From assembly GCF_014649535.1 (NCBI RefSeq), contig NZ_BMTF01000005.1:64564-128563 (forward strand): a stretch of 64,000 bases of DNA. The letters run 5' to 3'. Both the position numbers and the translations under genes were made by a program. Source of the DNA: Streptomyces gelaticus. GTDB taxonomy: Bacteria > Actinomycetota > Actinomycetes > Streptomycetales > Streptomycetaceae. Positions 8,791 to 16,948 of the stretch are shown piece after piece (positions within the stretch are counted from its first letter, which is position 1; each line of letters starts with the position of its first letter). The notes below the pieces were generated by a model. That model did no database searches, was not told where the DNA came from, and was given only the letters and a program-made list of their open reading frames with translations.

Positions 8791-9318
8791 GTGGCTGAGC
8801 AGCTTTACGCCACCTTGAAGACCAACCAGGGCGACATCGAGATCCGGCTCCTGCCGAACCACGCGCCCAAGACGGTCAAGAACTTCGTCGAGCTCGCCAA
8901 GGGCGAGCGCGAGTGGACGCACCCCGAGACCGGTGAGAAGTCGACGGCCAAGCTGTACGACGGCACCGTCTTCCACCGCGTCATCAGCGGCTTCATGATC
9001 CAGGGCGGCGACCCGCTGGGCAATGGCACCGGTGGCCCGGGGTACGAGTTCGCCGACGAGTTCCACCCCGACCTCGCCTTCAACAAGCCGTACCTGCTGG
9101 CCATGGCCAACGCCGGTCCGGGCACCAACGGCTCGCAGTTCTTCGTGACCGTTTCGCCGACCGCCTGGCTGACCGGCAAGCACACCATCTTCGGCGAGGT
9201 CACCAACGACGCCAGCAAGAAGGTCGTGGACTCCATCGCCGCCACCCCGACCAACGCCCGCACCGACCGCCCGGTGCAGGACGTCGTGATCGAGTCCGTC
9301 GTCATCGAGACTCGTTGA
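8791..9318 (+). CDS. ppiA: Cyclophilin-type peptidyl-prolyl cis-trans isomerase
   Basis: A 175-residue cytoplasmic cyclophilin that catalyses proline cis/trans isomerisation during folding. Diagnostic segments are FHRVISGFMIQGGDP (catalytic Arg and the FMIQGGD signature), then MANAGPGTNGSQFFV and HTIFGEV. There is no signal peptide. The start is GTG 8791 with GGAAGG seven bases upstream; the frame is open further upstream but unlike a protein. The place beside rhomboid and crgA matches the oriC-proximal actinobacterial arrangement (the M. tuberculosis ppiA block). Confidence 0.95.
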   Translation: MAEQLYATLKTNQGDIEIRLLPNHAPKTVKNFVELAKGEREWTHPETGEKSTAKLYDGTVFHRVISGFMIQGGDPLGNGTGGPGYEFADEFHPDLAFNKPYLLAMANAGPGTNGSQFFVTVSPTAWLTGKHTIFGEVTNDASKKVVDSIAATPTNARTDRPVQDVVIESVVIETR

Positions 9319-9465
9319 TCACCTGAGGTCATCGGCGGATCACTCGCTGATGACCCGTTCGGGAACCAACCGCCCTGTTCGTCCGTACTGATACATAGCG
9401 GACGAGCAGGGCGGTGTTGTGCGTGCCGTGCCCGCCACGACGAGGACCGAAGGGACCAGGAAGCG

Positions 9466-10377
9466 ATGGGACCGATGGACCGGCAGCCGCCGGGAGGCAC
9501 GGACCAGCCGGCCGCCGCGGACGGCTCGCTCAGCTGCTACCGCCACCCCGGTCGTGAGGCGAATATCCGCTGTACCCGCTGCGAGCGCCCGATCTGCCCC
9601 GAGTGCATGGTCGACGCCTCGGTCGGCTTCCAGTGCCCGGCCTGCGTACGCCGGGGTTCGGGTACGGGACACGGACCGGCAGCCAATCGGCCGCGCACCG
9701 TCGCGGGCGGCAGCCTCACGGCCGATCCCCGCCTCGTCACCAAGATCCTGCTCGGCATCAATGTCGCGGTGTACCTCGCGGTGCTGGCGAGGGGTACCGC
9801 GCTGGTCGACGAGCTGATGCTGCTCGGCCGCGCCACGACCCACTACGGCGGTCCGCTCGAAGGTGTCGCGGAGGGCCAGTGGTACCGCCTGGTGACATCG
9901 ATGTTCCTGCACCAGGAGGTGTGGCACATCGCGTTCAACATGCTGGGGCTGTGGTGGCTCGGCGGGCCGCTGGAAGCGGCGCTCGGCCGTGTCCGCTACC
10001 TCGCGCTCTACATGATCTCCGGTTTGGCCGGCAGCGCTCTCACCTACTGGCTCTCCGCGCCCGTGCAGGGCTCGCTCGGAGCCTCCGGGGCGATCTTCGG
10101 ACTGCTGGGCGCCACCGCCGTGCTCATGCGCCGACTCAACTACGACATGCGCCCCGTCTTCGCGCTGCTCGCGGTGAATCTGGTCATCACCTTCAACCCC
10201 TGGGGCGGAATCGCCTGGCAGGCGCATGTCGGCGGCCTGATCGCGGGCACGCTGATCGCGATCGGAATGGTCCACGCACCCCGCGAGCGCCGCGCACTGG
10301 TGCAGTACGGCACCTGCGCCCTGGTCCTGGCGGCTGTGATCCTCGTGGTTGTCGTCAGAACGACCGCGCTGACCTGA
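9466..10377 (+). CDS. Rhomboid family intramembrane serine protease with N-terminal zinc finger
   Basis: A 303-residue membrane protease. Residues ~22-60 form a B-box-like zinc-binding module (CYRHPGREANIRCTRCERPIC, then CMVD..C..C). A six-helix rhomboid core follows: the WH(x)AFNM segment, the catalytic Ser in GASGAIFG and the catalytic His in AHVGG. It cleaves substrates inside the membrane; the substrate is unknown. The start is ATG 9466 with AGGA five bases upstream; a second ATG lies three codons in. It corresponds to the rhomboid next to crgA in other actinobacteria. Confidence 0.95.
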   Translation: MGPMDRQPPGGTDQPAAADGSLSCYRHPGREANIRCTRCERPICPECMVDASVGFQCPACVRRGSGTGHGPAANRPRTVAGGSLTADPRLVTKILLGINVAVYLAVLARGTALVDELMLLGRATTHYGGPLEGVAEGQWYRLVTSMFLHQEVWHIAFNMLGLWWLGGPLEAALGRVRYLALYMISGLAGSALTYWLSAPVQGSLGASGAIFGLLGATAVLMRRLNYDMRPVFALLAVNLVITFNPWGGIAWQAHVGGLIAGTLIAIGMVHAPRERRALVQYGTCALVLAAVILVVVVRTTALT

Positions 10378-10399
10378 GCGGGCATCGTCCCCGGGTTGG

Positions 10400-10617
10400 T
10401 TGTCCACAGTCGGAGTTGTCCACAGCAGGTGCCGGACCTTGTGCATTCCGTTGGGAACAACTGTGCCCCTTGTCGCTGAGCTGGTTTTTTCCAGTCGGGA
10501 CAAGGGGCGTGCCATCCCCCGGCGGGGGAGACTGTAGTCACATCGGCGTCAACCACCAGGGAGTTATCCACAGATCTTCTGACCTTTTCCCCCGCCTGTG
10601 GATAACGCTGTGGGTAA
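10400..10617. promoter_or_regulatory. Cluster of five DnaA boxes
   Basis: 9-mers matching the Streptomyces DnaA box: TTGTCCACA at 10400-10408 and 10416-10424, TTATCCACA at 10564-10572, and on the minus strand TTATCCACA at 10597-10605 and the variant TTACCCACA at 10609-10617. They fill the ~300-bp gap between convergent rhomboid and crgA. DnaA-box clusters outside oriC are known in Streptomyces and can titrate DnaA; whether this one does is inference. Confidence 0.8.
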
Positions 10618-10673
10618 CTCAGGGCAAGGCTTGCGGGACGGGGGTCCGCTGTGCACCTACGAGCGCCGCGGTA

Positions 10674-10928
10674 CTACTTCCACTGTGTGGAGACACCGAA
10701 GCCGCCGGCGATGAAGCCGAAGCCGACGACGATGTTCCAGTTCCCCAGATCCTTGACCGGCAGGTCGCCGTCGGTCACATAGAAGACGACGATCCAGGCC
10801 AGGCCGATCAGGAAGAGCGCCAGCATCACCGGCGCCACCCAGCTGTGGCTGGTCAGCTTTATGTTGGTTGCCTGCTTCGCCGGAGGGGGCGTGAAGTCGG
10901 CCTTCTTGCGGATACGTGACTTCGGCAC
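10674..10928 (-). CDS. crgA: Cell division protein CrgA
   Basis: An 84-residue membrane protein. It starts [16 protein letters not shown], typical of CrgA, and has two membrane helices ([22 protein letters not shown] and a second around [15 protein letters not shown]) ending in TQWK. CrgA coordinates growth and septation: in Streptomyces it delays FtsZ ring assembly in aerial hyphae, and in mycobacteria it binds FtsZ, FtsQ and penicillin-binding proteins. The full length matches the family. It is divergent from the DUF881 gene. Confidence 0.97.
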   Translation of the reverse strand: MPKSRIRKKADFTPPPAKQATNIKLTSHSWVAPVMLALFLIGLAWIVVFYVTDGDLPVKDLGNWNIVVGFGFIAGGFGVSTQWK

Positions 10929-11068
10929 GAGGAACTCTCCTGTCGATGCGCTGCGTGACCGCGCAGGGAACTGTGGCTGGCGCCGGGGCGGGCTCGAGGG
11001 GGAATGCTGCCTCCCCCGGGCGTCCGTTAGCGTAGTGCTTCCCTGGCGCCGAAGGAGATAAGGGTACG

Positions 11069-11836
11069 TTGAGCAATTCTGCCGACTCTCCCCAAGGGCC
11101 CGTCCGGCGTACCTTCCGCCACCCGGCCCGTGTGCTCACCGCTGCCGTTTTCGCCCTCGCCGGACTGATCTTCGTCACCAGCGCCAACACGGCCAAGGGC
11201 ACCAACATCCGCACCGACTCCTCGCTGCTGAAGCTCTCCGATCTCATCCAGCAGCGCAGCAACAAGAACGCCCAGCTGGACGAGACCACCGCGGCCGTGC
11301 GCAAGGACATCGACGCTCTCGTCCGCCGGGACGACGGCAGCACCGAGGCGGAGGACGCCCGGCTCAAGGAGCTGGAGCGGGCCGGCGGCACCACGAAGCT
11401 CACCGGACGCTCGGTGAGCGTCACCCTCAATGACGCCCCGCCCAACGCCACCGCCAACCCCGGCTACCCCGACCCGCAACCCAATGACCTGGTCATTCAC
11501 CAGCAGGACCTGCAAGCGGTCGTCAACGCCCTCTGGCAGGGCGGCGCCCGGGGCATCCAGGTCATGGACCAGCGGCTGATCTCGACCAGCGCGGTGCGCT
11601 GCGTCGGCAACACCCTGATCCTCCAGGGCCGGGTCTACTCACCGCCGTACAGGATCACGGCGGTCGGTGACCCGGGCAAGCTCAAGCAGGCGCTCAACAA
11701 CTCCCCGGCGATCAGTAACTACCTGCTGTACGTGAAGGCGTACGGGCTCGGCTGGAAAGTCGACGAGCACGAGGCGGTGACTCTTCCCGGCTACTCGGGC
11801 ACAGTGGACCTCCACTATGCGGAGCCGGTGAAGTAG
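11069..11836 (+). CDS. DUF881 family protein
   Basis: A 255-residue protein with one N-terminal membrane segment ([18 protein letters not shown]), a coiled-coil stretch (~50-110) and the DUF881 domain ([10 protein letters not shown], then [18 protein letters not shown] and [15 protein letters not shown]). The family is extracytoplasmic and found beside crgA throughout actinobacteria (Rv0012 position). Its biochemical role is not established. The start is TTG 11069 with AAGGAGATAAGGG upstream. It is followed 26 bp later by a class E sortase gene, so the two are probably co-transcribed. Confidence 0.92.
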   Translation: MSNSADSPQGPVRRTFRHPARVLTAAVFALAGLIFVTSANTAKGTNIRTDSSLLKLSDLIQQRSNKNAQLDETTAAVRKDIDALVRRDDGSTEAEDARLKELERAGGTTKLTGRSVSVTLNDAPPNATANPGYPDPQPNDLVIHQQDLQAVVNALWQGGARGIQVMDQRLISTSAVRCVGNTLILQGRVYSPPYRITAVGDPGKLKQALNNSPAISNYLLYVKAYGLGWKVDEHEAVTLPGYSGTVDLHYAEPVK

Positions 11837-11862
11837 CGAGCGGCTGTGGGGAGGCCGGCCAG

Positions 11863-12579
11863 GTGTCGGTGCGACTGATCATCAGGACGTTCAGCGAACT
11901 CTGCATCACCGTCGGTGCCCTGATCGTGCTCTTCGTGGTGTACGTGCTGTTCTGGACCGGCGTGAAGGCGGCCGACGCGACCGAGGGGCAGATCGACTCC
12001 CTGCGTAGCCGGTGGGCACACGGGGCGGTCTCCGCGCCCGCGCAGCAGTCCTCCCCGACACCTGAGGCGCCGAACGCGTCGAAAGAGCCTCCCGCCTCCG
12101 CCGCGTACCGGGACGGCAAGCCGTTCGCGATGCTGTACATACCCCGCTTCGGCAAGGGCTGGGAGTGGCCCGTCCTGGAGAACACCGAGGTCAGGACCTT
12201 GCAGAAGGGCCTCGGTCACTACACGGGGACCGCCCGCCTCGGCGCGATCGGCAATTTCGCGGTGGCCGGTCACCGCCGTACCTACGGAGATCCGTTCAAG
12301 GACTTCCCGAAGCTGCGTCCGGGAGACGCGGTGGTGCTGACGGACGGGACGACGTGGTTCACGTACCGCATAGACAAGAAGCCCTACCGGACGGTGCCGA
12401 GCGACATCGGGGTCATCGATCCCGTCCCCCGCAGGTCCGGCTTCGACGGGCCGGGCCGCTATCTGACGCTGACCACCTGCGACCCCGAATGGGGCAGCAG
12501 TCACCGGCTGATCGCCTGGGCGCACCTCGATGCCACCCGGCCTGTGACCGAAGGCAAGCCGGCAGCTTTCCACAGCTGA
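11863..12579 (+). CDS. Class E sortase (first of three)
   Basis: A 238-residue sortase, a membrane-anchored transpeptidase that links surface proteins to peptidoglycan. It has an N-terminal helix (IVLFVVYVLFWTGV), then the catalytic His in NFAVAGHRRTYG, the catalytic Cys in LTLTTCDPEW and the Arg in SSHRLIAWAHL. Class E enzymes usually recognise LAxTG-type signals; no such substrate gene is visible here. The start is GTG 11863 with GGAGG upstream. The enzyme is shorter and more divergent than the two sortases downstream. Confidence 0.92.
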   Translation: MSVRLIIRTFSELCITVGALIVLFVVYVLFWTGVKAADATEGQIDSLRSRWAHGAVSAPAQQSSPTPEAPNASKEPPASAAYRDGKPFAMLYIPRFGKGWEWPVLENTEVRTLQKGLGHYTGTARLGAIGNFAVAGHRRTYGDPFKDFPKLRPGDAVVLTDGTTWFTYRIDKKPYRTVPSDIGVIDPVPRRSGFDGPGRYLTLTTCDPEWGSSHRLIAWAHLDATRPVTEGKPAAFHS

Positions 12580-12634
12580 CCCACGCCCCCGCCCCGGCCC
12601 TTTAGTCTGGTCCCGTACCGAATGGAGGGACAGC

Positions 12635-12817
12635 ATGTACGGCTGGATCTGGCGGCATCTGCCGGGCAACACATGGGTGCGCGCGCTCATCTCGCTCGTG
12701 CTGGTGATGGCCGTCGTCTACGCGCTCTTCCAGTACGTCTTCCCCTGGGCGGAGCCGCTGCTTCCGTTCGGCGATGTGACGGTCGACGGCTCGACCGGGG
12801 CGGAGGCCGGCCAGTGA
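12635..12817 (+). CDS. Small conserved membrane protein
   Basis: A 60-residue protein with one hydrophobic helix (WVRALISLVLVMAVVYALF) followed by a short acidic tail. ATG 12635 has a good GGAGGG site. Its stop overlaps the start of the amidotransferase gene by four bases (GTGA), so the two are translationally coupled. No catalytic motif is visible. Position between a sortase and the trpG-type gene suggests an accessory cell-envelope role, which is not shown. Confidence 0.8.
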   Translation: MYGWIWRHLPGNTWVRALISLVLVMAVVYALFQYVFPWAEPLLPFGDVTVDGSTGAEAGQ

Positions 12818-13452
12818 GCGCCCGCATTCTCGTCGTGGACAACTACGACAGCTTTGTCTTCAACCTCGTCCAGTACCTCTACCAGCTCGGCGCCGAATGC
12901 GAAGTGCTGCGCAACGACGAGGTGACCACGGCACACGCGCAGGACGGGTTCGACGGTGTCCTGCTGTCGCCCGGTCCCGGCACCCCGGAGCAGGCGGGCG
13001 TCTGCGTCGAGATGGTCCGCCACTGCGCGGCGACGGGCGTCCCGGTCTTCGGGGTCTGCCTGGGGATGCAGTCGATGGCGGTGGCGTACGGCGGCGTGGT
13101 GGACCGCGCCCCGGAGCTGCTGCACGGCAAGACGTCGCCGGTGACTCATGAGGGCGCGGGCGTCTTCGCCGGTCTGCCGTCCCCCTTCACCGCGACCCGC
13201 TACCACTCGCTCGCTGCCGAACCCGACACCGTCCCGGCGGAGTTGGAGGTGACGGCGCGGACCGCCGACGGCATCATCATGGGCCTGCGCCATCGTGAAC
13301 TGCCGGTGGAGGGCGTGCAGTTTCACCCGGAGTCGGTGCTGACCGAGCATGGGCACCTGATGCTGGCCAATTGGCTGGCACAGTGCGGTGACACGGGGGC
13401 CGTCGCGAGGTCGGCGGGGCTCGCGCCGGTGGTGGGCAAGGCCGTCGCGTGA
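12814..13452 (+). CDS. pabA: Class I glutamine amidotransferase, anthranilate/aminodeoxychorismate synthase component II
   Basis: A 212-residue TrpG/PabA-type amidotransferase that makes ammonia from glutamine for chorismate amination. N-terminal VVDNYDSFVFNLVQYL, LLSPGPGTPEQAG, the nucleophile Cys in GVCLGMQ, and the His/Glu dyad in VQFHPESVLTEHG are all present. No synthase (component I) gene is nearby. The same gene lies beside DUF881 and pknB in mycobacteria, annotated trpG or pabA, so the folate versus tryptophan role cannot be decided from sequence. It overlaps both neighbours by four bases (GTGA). Confidence 0.93.
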   Translation: MSARILVVDNYDSFVFNLVQYLYQLGAECEVLRNDEVTTAHAQDGFDGVLLSPGPGTPEQAGVCVEMVRHCAATGVPVFGVCLGMQSMAVAYGGVVDRAPELLHGKTSPVTHEGAGVFAGLPSPFTATRYHSLAAEPDTVPAELEVTARTADGIIMGLRHRELPVEGVQFHPESVLTEHGHLMLANWLAQCGDTGAVARSAGLAPVVGKAVA

Positions 13453-14849
13453 CCGCACTCCGCCCCGAACACGACGCCGGACAGGACGGCCCGTACGAGC
13501 AAGGGACGTACGAGGCCGCAGGCGCGTTCGAGGCGGCGGTCGACCGGCTGGCGGACCCGTTGAACGATCCGCTGCCGGGGCAGCACGCCTCGCCTTGGTT
13601 CAGGGCGGACAACATCCCGGCCGAGGCGGCCAAGGCGGCCGGGGTACCGGCAGAGCCTCCGGCGCAGGTACAGGCACAGCCGCGGGCACAGGCGCGGGCA
13701 CAGGCGCCACATGGGGTGCAGAGCCCCGAGAAGGCCCCGCGGGAGTGGTACGACCCCGAGGGCTTCGAACGGGACTGGTACGGGCAGCAGGAATCGGCTC
13801 CGGCCCCCGCTCCGGCCTCCGCTCCGGCTCCGGCCCTCGTTTCCGAGACCCGGGTGGGGCCCGCGCCCCTTCCCTTCCCGGCCGACGACGAGACGATCGG
13901 CCTGCGGACGGGCCTTGAGCCTGATCCGGGTCGGGGCCCGGGGCTGAATCAGGTGGGCGATGCGGAGGGCTTCGCGGAACCCGTACCGGACCCCGAAGGC
14001 ACCGAACGCACCGATCCGGAACCGCGCACCGGGGGCCGCGCCGAACGTCGCCGCGCCGCCAAGGGGCGGGGCCGCCGCCGTGTCGAACCGCGGCCGGACA
14101 CCGCGGCGACGGCCGCCATGCAGGCCGACAGGCCGATGTCGCGCGTCGAGGCACGGCGTGCGGCGCGCGCGGCCAAGGACAGCCCTGCCGTAGTGGCCAG
14201 CCGGGTCACCGGAGAACTGTTCATCACACTCGGCGTGCTGATGCTGCTGTTCGTCACCTATCAGCTGTGGTGGACCAATGTGCGCGCCGATCTGTACGCC
14301 GGCAATGAGACGCACAAGATCCAGGACGACTGGGAGAAAGGTGACCGCAATCCCGGTGTGTTCGAGGCGGGGCAGGGGTTCGCCATCATCCACATCCCCA
14401 AGCTGGACGTGGTCGCGCCGATCGCCGAGGGCATCAGCAAGGAGAAGGTCCTCGACCGGGGCATGGTCGGTCATTACGGCGAGGGCTCGCTCCGCACCGC
14501 GATGCCGTCGGCCGAGCAGGGCAATTTCGCCCTGGCCGGTCACCGCAACACACACGGCGAGCCGTTCCGCTACATCAACCGGCTGAACCCCGGCGACCTG
14601 ATCGTGGTCGAGACGCAGGACGCGTACTACACGTACAAGATGACGAAGAACCTGCCCCAGACATCGCCGTCCAATGTCTCGGTGATCGATCCCGTTCCGC
14701 AGGGTTCCGGGTTCACCGGGCCGGGACGGTACATCACTCTGACGACCTGTACGCCGGAATTCACGAGTACGTACCGTTTGATCGTCTGGGGCAAGATGGT
14801 CGACGAGCGACCGCGCAGCAAGGGGAAGCCCGACGCGCTCGTGGGCTGA
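13449..14849 (+). CDS. srtE1: Class E sortase with long disordered cytoplasmic N-terminus
   Basis: A 466-residue protein, about twice the usual sortase length. Residues 1-235 are Pro/Ala/Gln/Glu-rich low complexity (for example AQPRAQARAQA) and probably disordered in the cytoplasm. A membrane helix follows (LGVLMLLFVTYQLWW, near 260), then a full sortase domain: His in NFALAGHRNTHGEPF, Cys in ITLTTCTPEF, Arg in STYRLIVWG. It resembles S. coelicolor SrtE1/SrtE2, which anchor long chaplins for aerial growth. Start GTG 13449 overlaps the pabA stop. The symbol is by analogy. Confidence 0.9.
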   Translation: MTALRPEHDAGQDGPYEQGTYEAAGAFEAAVDRLADPLNDPLPGQHASPWFRADNIPAEAAKAAGVPAEPPAQVQAQPRAQARAQAPHGVQSPEKAPREWYDPEGFERDWYGQQESAPAPAPASAPAPALVSETRVGPAPLPFPADDETIGLRTGLEPDPGRGPGLNQVGDAEGFAEPVPDPEGTERTDPEPRTGGRAERRRAAKGRGRRRVEPRPDTAATAAMQADRPMSRVEARRAARAAKDSPAVVASRVTGELFITLGVLMLLFVTYQLWWTNVRADLYAGNETHKIQDDWEKGDRNPGVFEAGQGFAIIHIPKLDVVAPIAEGISKEKVLDRGMVGHYGEGSLRTAMPSAEQGNFALAGHRNTHGEPFRYINRLNPGDLIVVETQDAYYTYKMTKNLPQTSPSNVSVIDPVPQGSGFTGPGRYITLTTCTPEFTSTYRLIVWGKMVDERPRSKGKPDALVG

Positions 14850-14876
14850 ATCATCATCACGACAGGGACGGGTGCG

Positions 14877-15605
14877 GTGACAGCGAGGACCGAGCACGAA
14901 GAGCGAACCGGTGAGTCCGCGCCCCCGCCCCGCCGCCGGGGCCGCCATCCCGTCGCGACCCTGGTCAGCGTCTTCGGCGAACTCCTGATCACGGCGGGCC
15001 TGGTGCTCGGACTCTTCGTCGTCTACTCCCTCTGGTGGACGAATGTGCTCGCCGACCGTGAGGCCACCAAGCAGGGCGACACCGTCCGTGATCGCTGGGC
15101 GGGTGGGCCGGGCGCGCTGGACACGAAGGACGGCATCGGCTTCCTGCACGTCCCGTCGATGAAGAACGGCGAGGTGCTGGTCAAGAAGGGCACCGACACC
15201 GAGAACCTCAACAACGGCATCGCGGGCTACTACACGGAGCCGCTGAAGTCCGCCCTCCCGTGGGACAAGAAGGGCAACTTCACGCTGGCCGCTCACCGCG
15301 ACGGGCATGGCGCCAAGTTCCACAACATCGACAAGGTGAAGAACGGGGACGCGATCGTCTTCGAGACCAAGGACACCTGGTACGTCTACAAGGTCTTCAA
15401 GGAGCTTCCCGAGACGTCGAAGTACAACGTCGACGTTCTCCAGGCAGTACCGAAGGGATCGGGTGCGAAGAAGCCCGGCCGCTACATCACACTCACGACG
15501 TGCACCCCGGTCTACACGTCGAAGTACCGCTACATCGTGTGGGGCGAACTCGTACGCACCGAGAAGGTGGACAAGGACCGCACGAAGCCTGCGGAGCTGC
15601 GCTAG
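14877..15605 (+). CDS. srtE2: Class E sortase (third)
   Basis: A 242-residue sortase. Short charged N-terminus, helix GELLITAGLVLGLFVVYSLWW, catalytic His in NFTLAAHRDGHG (AAHR instead of the AGHR of its neighbours), Cys in ITLTTCTPVY, Arg in SKYRYIVWGEL. It starts at GTG 14877, 27 bp after the previous sortase, and is followed by a terminator, so it closes the DUF881-sortase-pabA-sortase-sortase run. A tandem sortase pair of this kind matches SrtE1/SrtE2 of S. coelicolor; the symbol is by analogy. Confidence 0.92.
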   Translation: MTARTEHEERTGESAPPPRRRGRHPVATLVSVFGELLITAGLVLGLFVVYSLWWTNVLADREATKQGDTVRDRWAGGPGALDTKDGIGFLHVPSMKNGEVLVKKGTDTENLNNGIAGYYTEPLKSALPWDKKGNFTLAAHRDGHGAKFHNIDKVKNGDAIVFETKDTWYVYKVFKELPETSKYNVDVLQAVPKGSGAKKPGRYITLTTCTPVYTSKYRYIVWGELVRTEKVDKDRTKPAELR

Positions 15606-15620
15606 CCGATACGATGGGAC

Positions 15621-15659
15621 GGGCCCGAAGTCGCAACTATCCTTTGCGACTTCGGGCCC
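15621..15659. terminator. Bidirectional terminator hairpin
   Basis: A perfect 16-bp stem, GGGCCCGAAGTCGCAA paired with its complement, around a 7-base loop, without a long T tract as is common in Streptomyces. It sits between convergent genes, the third sortase (plus) and the Mrr-type nuclease (minus). Confidence 0.9.
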
Positions 15660-15683
15660 TCTGCTGTCCCGGCCCACCGCTAT

Positions 15684-16751
15684 CTACTTGAGCACCTGCA
15701 GCTTCGCGCCCGCGCTCCAGGCCTCCAGGAGGCCGCGGTGTACGGCGGTGATGCCGGTCTGCATCGCGATGTCCCGTGCTTCGCGGGAGAACGGGCAGGT
15801 CGCCACGTACACAGCGACGTCCGCGCGGTGCAGCGCCTTGGTGCCGACGAATTTCTGCATCTCACCGCTCCACACCGAGCGGTACGGGGCGAAGTTCTTG
15901 CACTGGACGACCAGTCGGCGTCCGTCGGCGGTGTACGCGGTGACGTCGGCTCCACGACCGCCGCTCCCGCCGTGGACCTGGACGTCGGTGCAGTCGTCCC
16001 GGCGCAGCAGGCCGGCGATGTGTTGCTCGAATTCGCGCCAGTTCATGGCATCCATGGCGGCCATGACCCCGGCGAGCGGACGTTGTTCCCGCGCCCGCTG
16101 AAGGTGCCGCAGCCGAAGGTCGTGCCGGACCAGCCGCCGCTCGATCTGCCGGACGCTCTCACGGAGGCCGACGAGTTCTCGCTGCTGCTCGCCCGCCGTC
16201 TCGATGAGGGCGTTGAACATGGGCACGACAGTGGTGCCGAGAAGGCGCGTGAAGCTCTCCTCGCTGAGCCGTGCGATGCGGTCGTCGAGCGACTCGATGT
16301 CACTGTCGGGGCGCGGGGCGTCCACGACCGTCGGCTGCGCCCGGAAGGTGTGCTCAAGGTCGAGCAGGTGCGTACGGACCCGGCGTGCGACGTCACTGTC
16401 CCGGAGCAGCATGGTGACGTTCAGGACCGTCCGCCGGAGCCAGAGAGCCATGCTCGAACGGGGCTGTGGATAACTCTCCGGATAGGAACTCAGGGTGAGT
16501 TCCTTAAATTTCTGCAGCTCAGCGCCCCGGATCACCCTCAGGCCATTCGATTCGAGCTCTTCTCGATGGCGGCTGAGGAGGTTGTTGATGACGGTTTCAG
16601 CGACCTCGAAGTAGGCGGCGACCATGGCGGTGGTCACGTGCAGACCGTTCGGCAGCAAGGACAGCGTCTTTACGCGGTCGAGTGCCTCCGTCCGCTCGGT
16701 GAAGCTCTGACGCAGTGCCTGTGATTCCACCAGAGCGACCTCATTGATCAT
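15684..16751 (-). CDS. Mrr-type restriction endonuclease with N-terminal regulator-like domain
   Basis: A 355-residue protein. The C-terminal third is a Mrr/PD-(D/E)xK nuclease fold: WREFEQHIAGLLRR, GGRGADVTAY (catalytic Asp) and RLVVQCKNF (the Q-x-K half), like type IV enzymes that cut modified DNA. The N-terminal half (LLPNGLHVTTAMVAAYFEV, then LNVTMLLRDSDVARRVRTHL) looks like a phage-regulator/anti-repressor-type helix-turn-helix and linker domain. The start is ATG 16751 with AAGGGG upstream. No methylase is adjacent, which supports a solitary defence enzyme. It interrupts the otherwise conserved srt-pknB order. Confidence 0.8.
   Translation of the reverse strand: MINEVALVESQALRQSFTERTEALDRVKTLSLLPNGLHVTTAMVAAYFEVAETVINNLLSRHREELESNGLRVIRGAELQKFKELTLSSYPESYPQPRSSMALWLRRTVLNVTMLLRDSDVARRVRTHLLDLEHTFRAQPTVVDAPRPDSDIESLDDRIARLSEESFTRLLGTTVVPMFNALIETAGEQQRELVGLRESVRQIERRLVRHDLRLRHLQRAREQRPLAGVMAAMDAMNWREFEQHIAGLLRRDDCTDVQVHGGSGGRGADVTAYTADGRRLVVQCKNFAPYRSVWSGEMQKFVGTKALHRADVAVYVATCPFSREARDIAMQTGITAVHRGLLEAWSAGAKLQVLK
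16465..16473 (-). promoter_or_regulatory. Solitary DnaA box inside the nuclease gene
   Basis: TTATCCACA on the minus strand. A single box inside coding sequence may have no function; it is listed because such boxes are enriched near oriC. Confidence 0.4.
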
Positions 16752-16893
16752 GCTTCTGCCCCTTCGCGCAGCCGGTTGCAGGCCGGAGGCCGATGCCCCC
16801 CACCTGATCAACGAATCGCCACATATGAAGACACGATCGGCCTACGGATGTATGTGCGGTATACAACGGACTTCTCGTGGCGGGTACGGCAAA

Positions 16894-16924
16894 GGGCCCC
16901 GGTCACCGTGAGGTGCCGGGGCCC
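16894..16924 (-). terminator. Terminator of the pknB gene cluster
   Basis: A GC-rich hairpin (GGGCCCCGGTCACC with GGTGCCGGGGCCC, one bulged base, 4-base loop) lies 25 bp after the pknB stop on the minus strand. Confidence 0.8.
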
Positions 16925-16948
16925 GATGGCGGTCGGTGCGACTCGGGG

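Noticed and set aside
10400..10617. oriC
   Set aside because: Only five boxes in 220 bp, and no dnaA or dnaN genes beside it; Streptomyces oriC has many more boxes and lies between those genes.
13449..14150. A separate gene in the N-terminal part of the second sortase
   Set aside because: The frame is continuous with the sortase domain, codon bias is consistent, and the start overlaps pabA by GTGA; a long disordered N-terminus explains it.
13323..15677. A 784-codon minus-strand open frame opposite the sortase genes
   Set aside because: It is the antisense of pabA and two clear sortases; high GC leaves such shadow frames open. It has no family motif.
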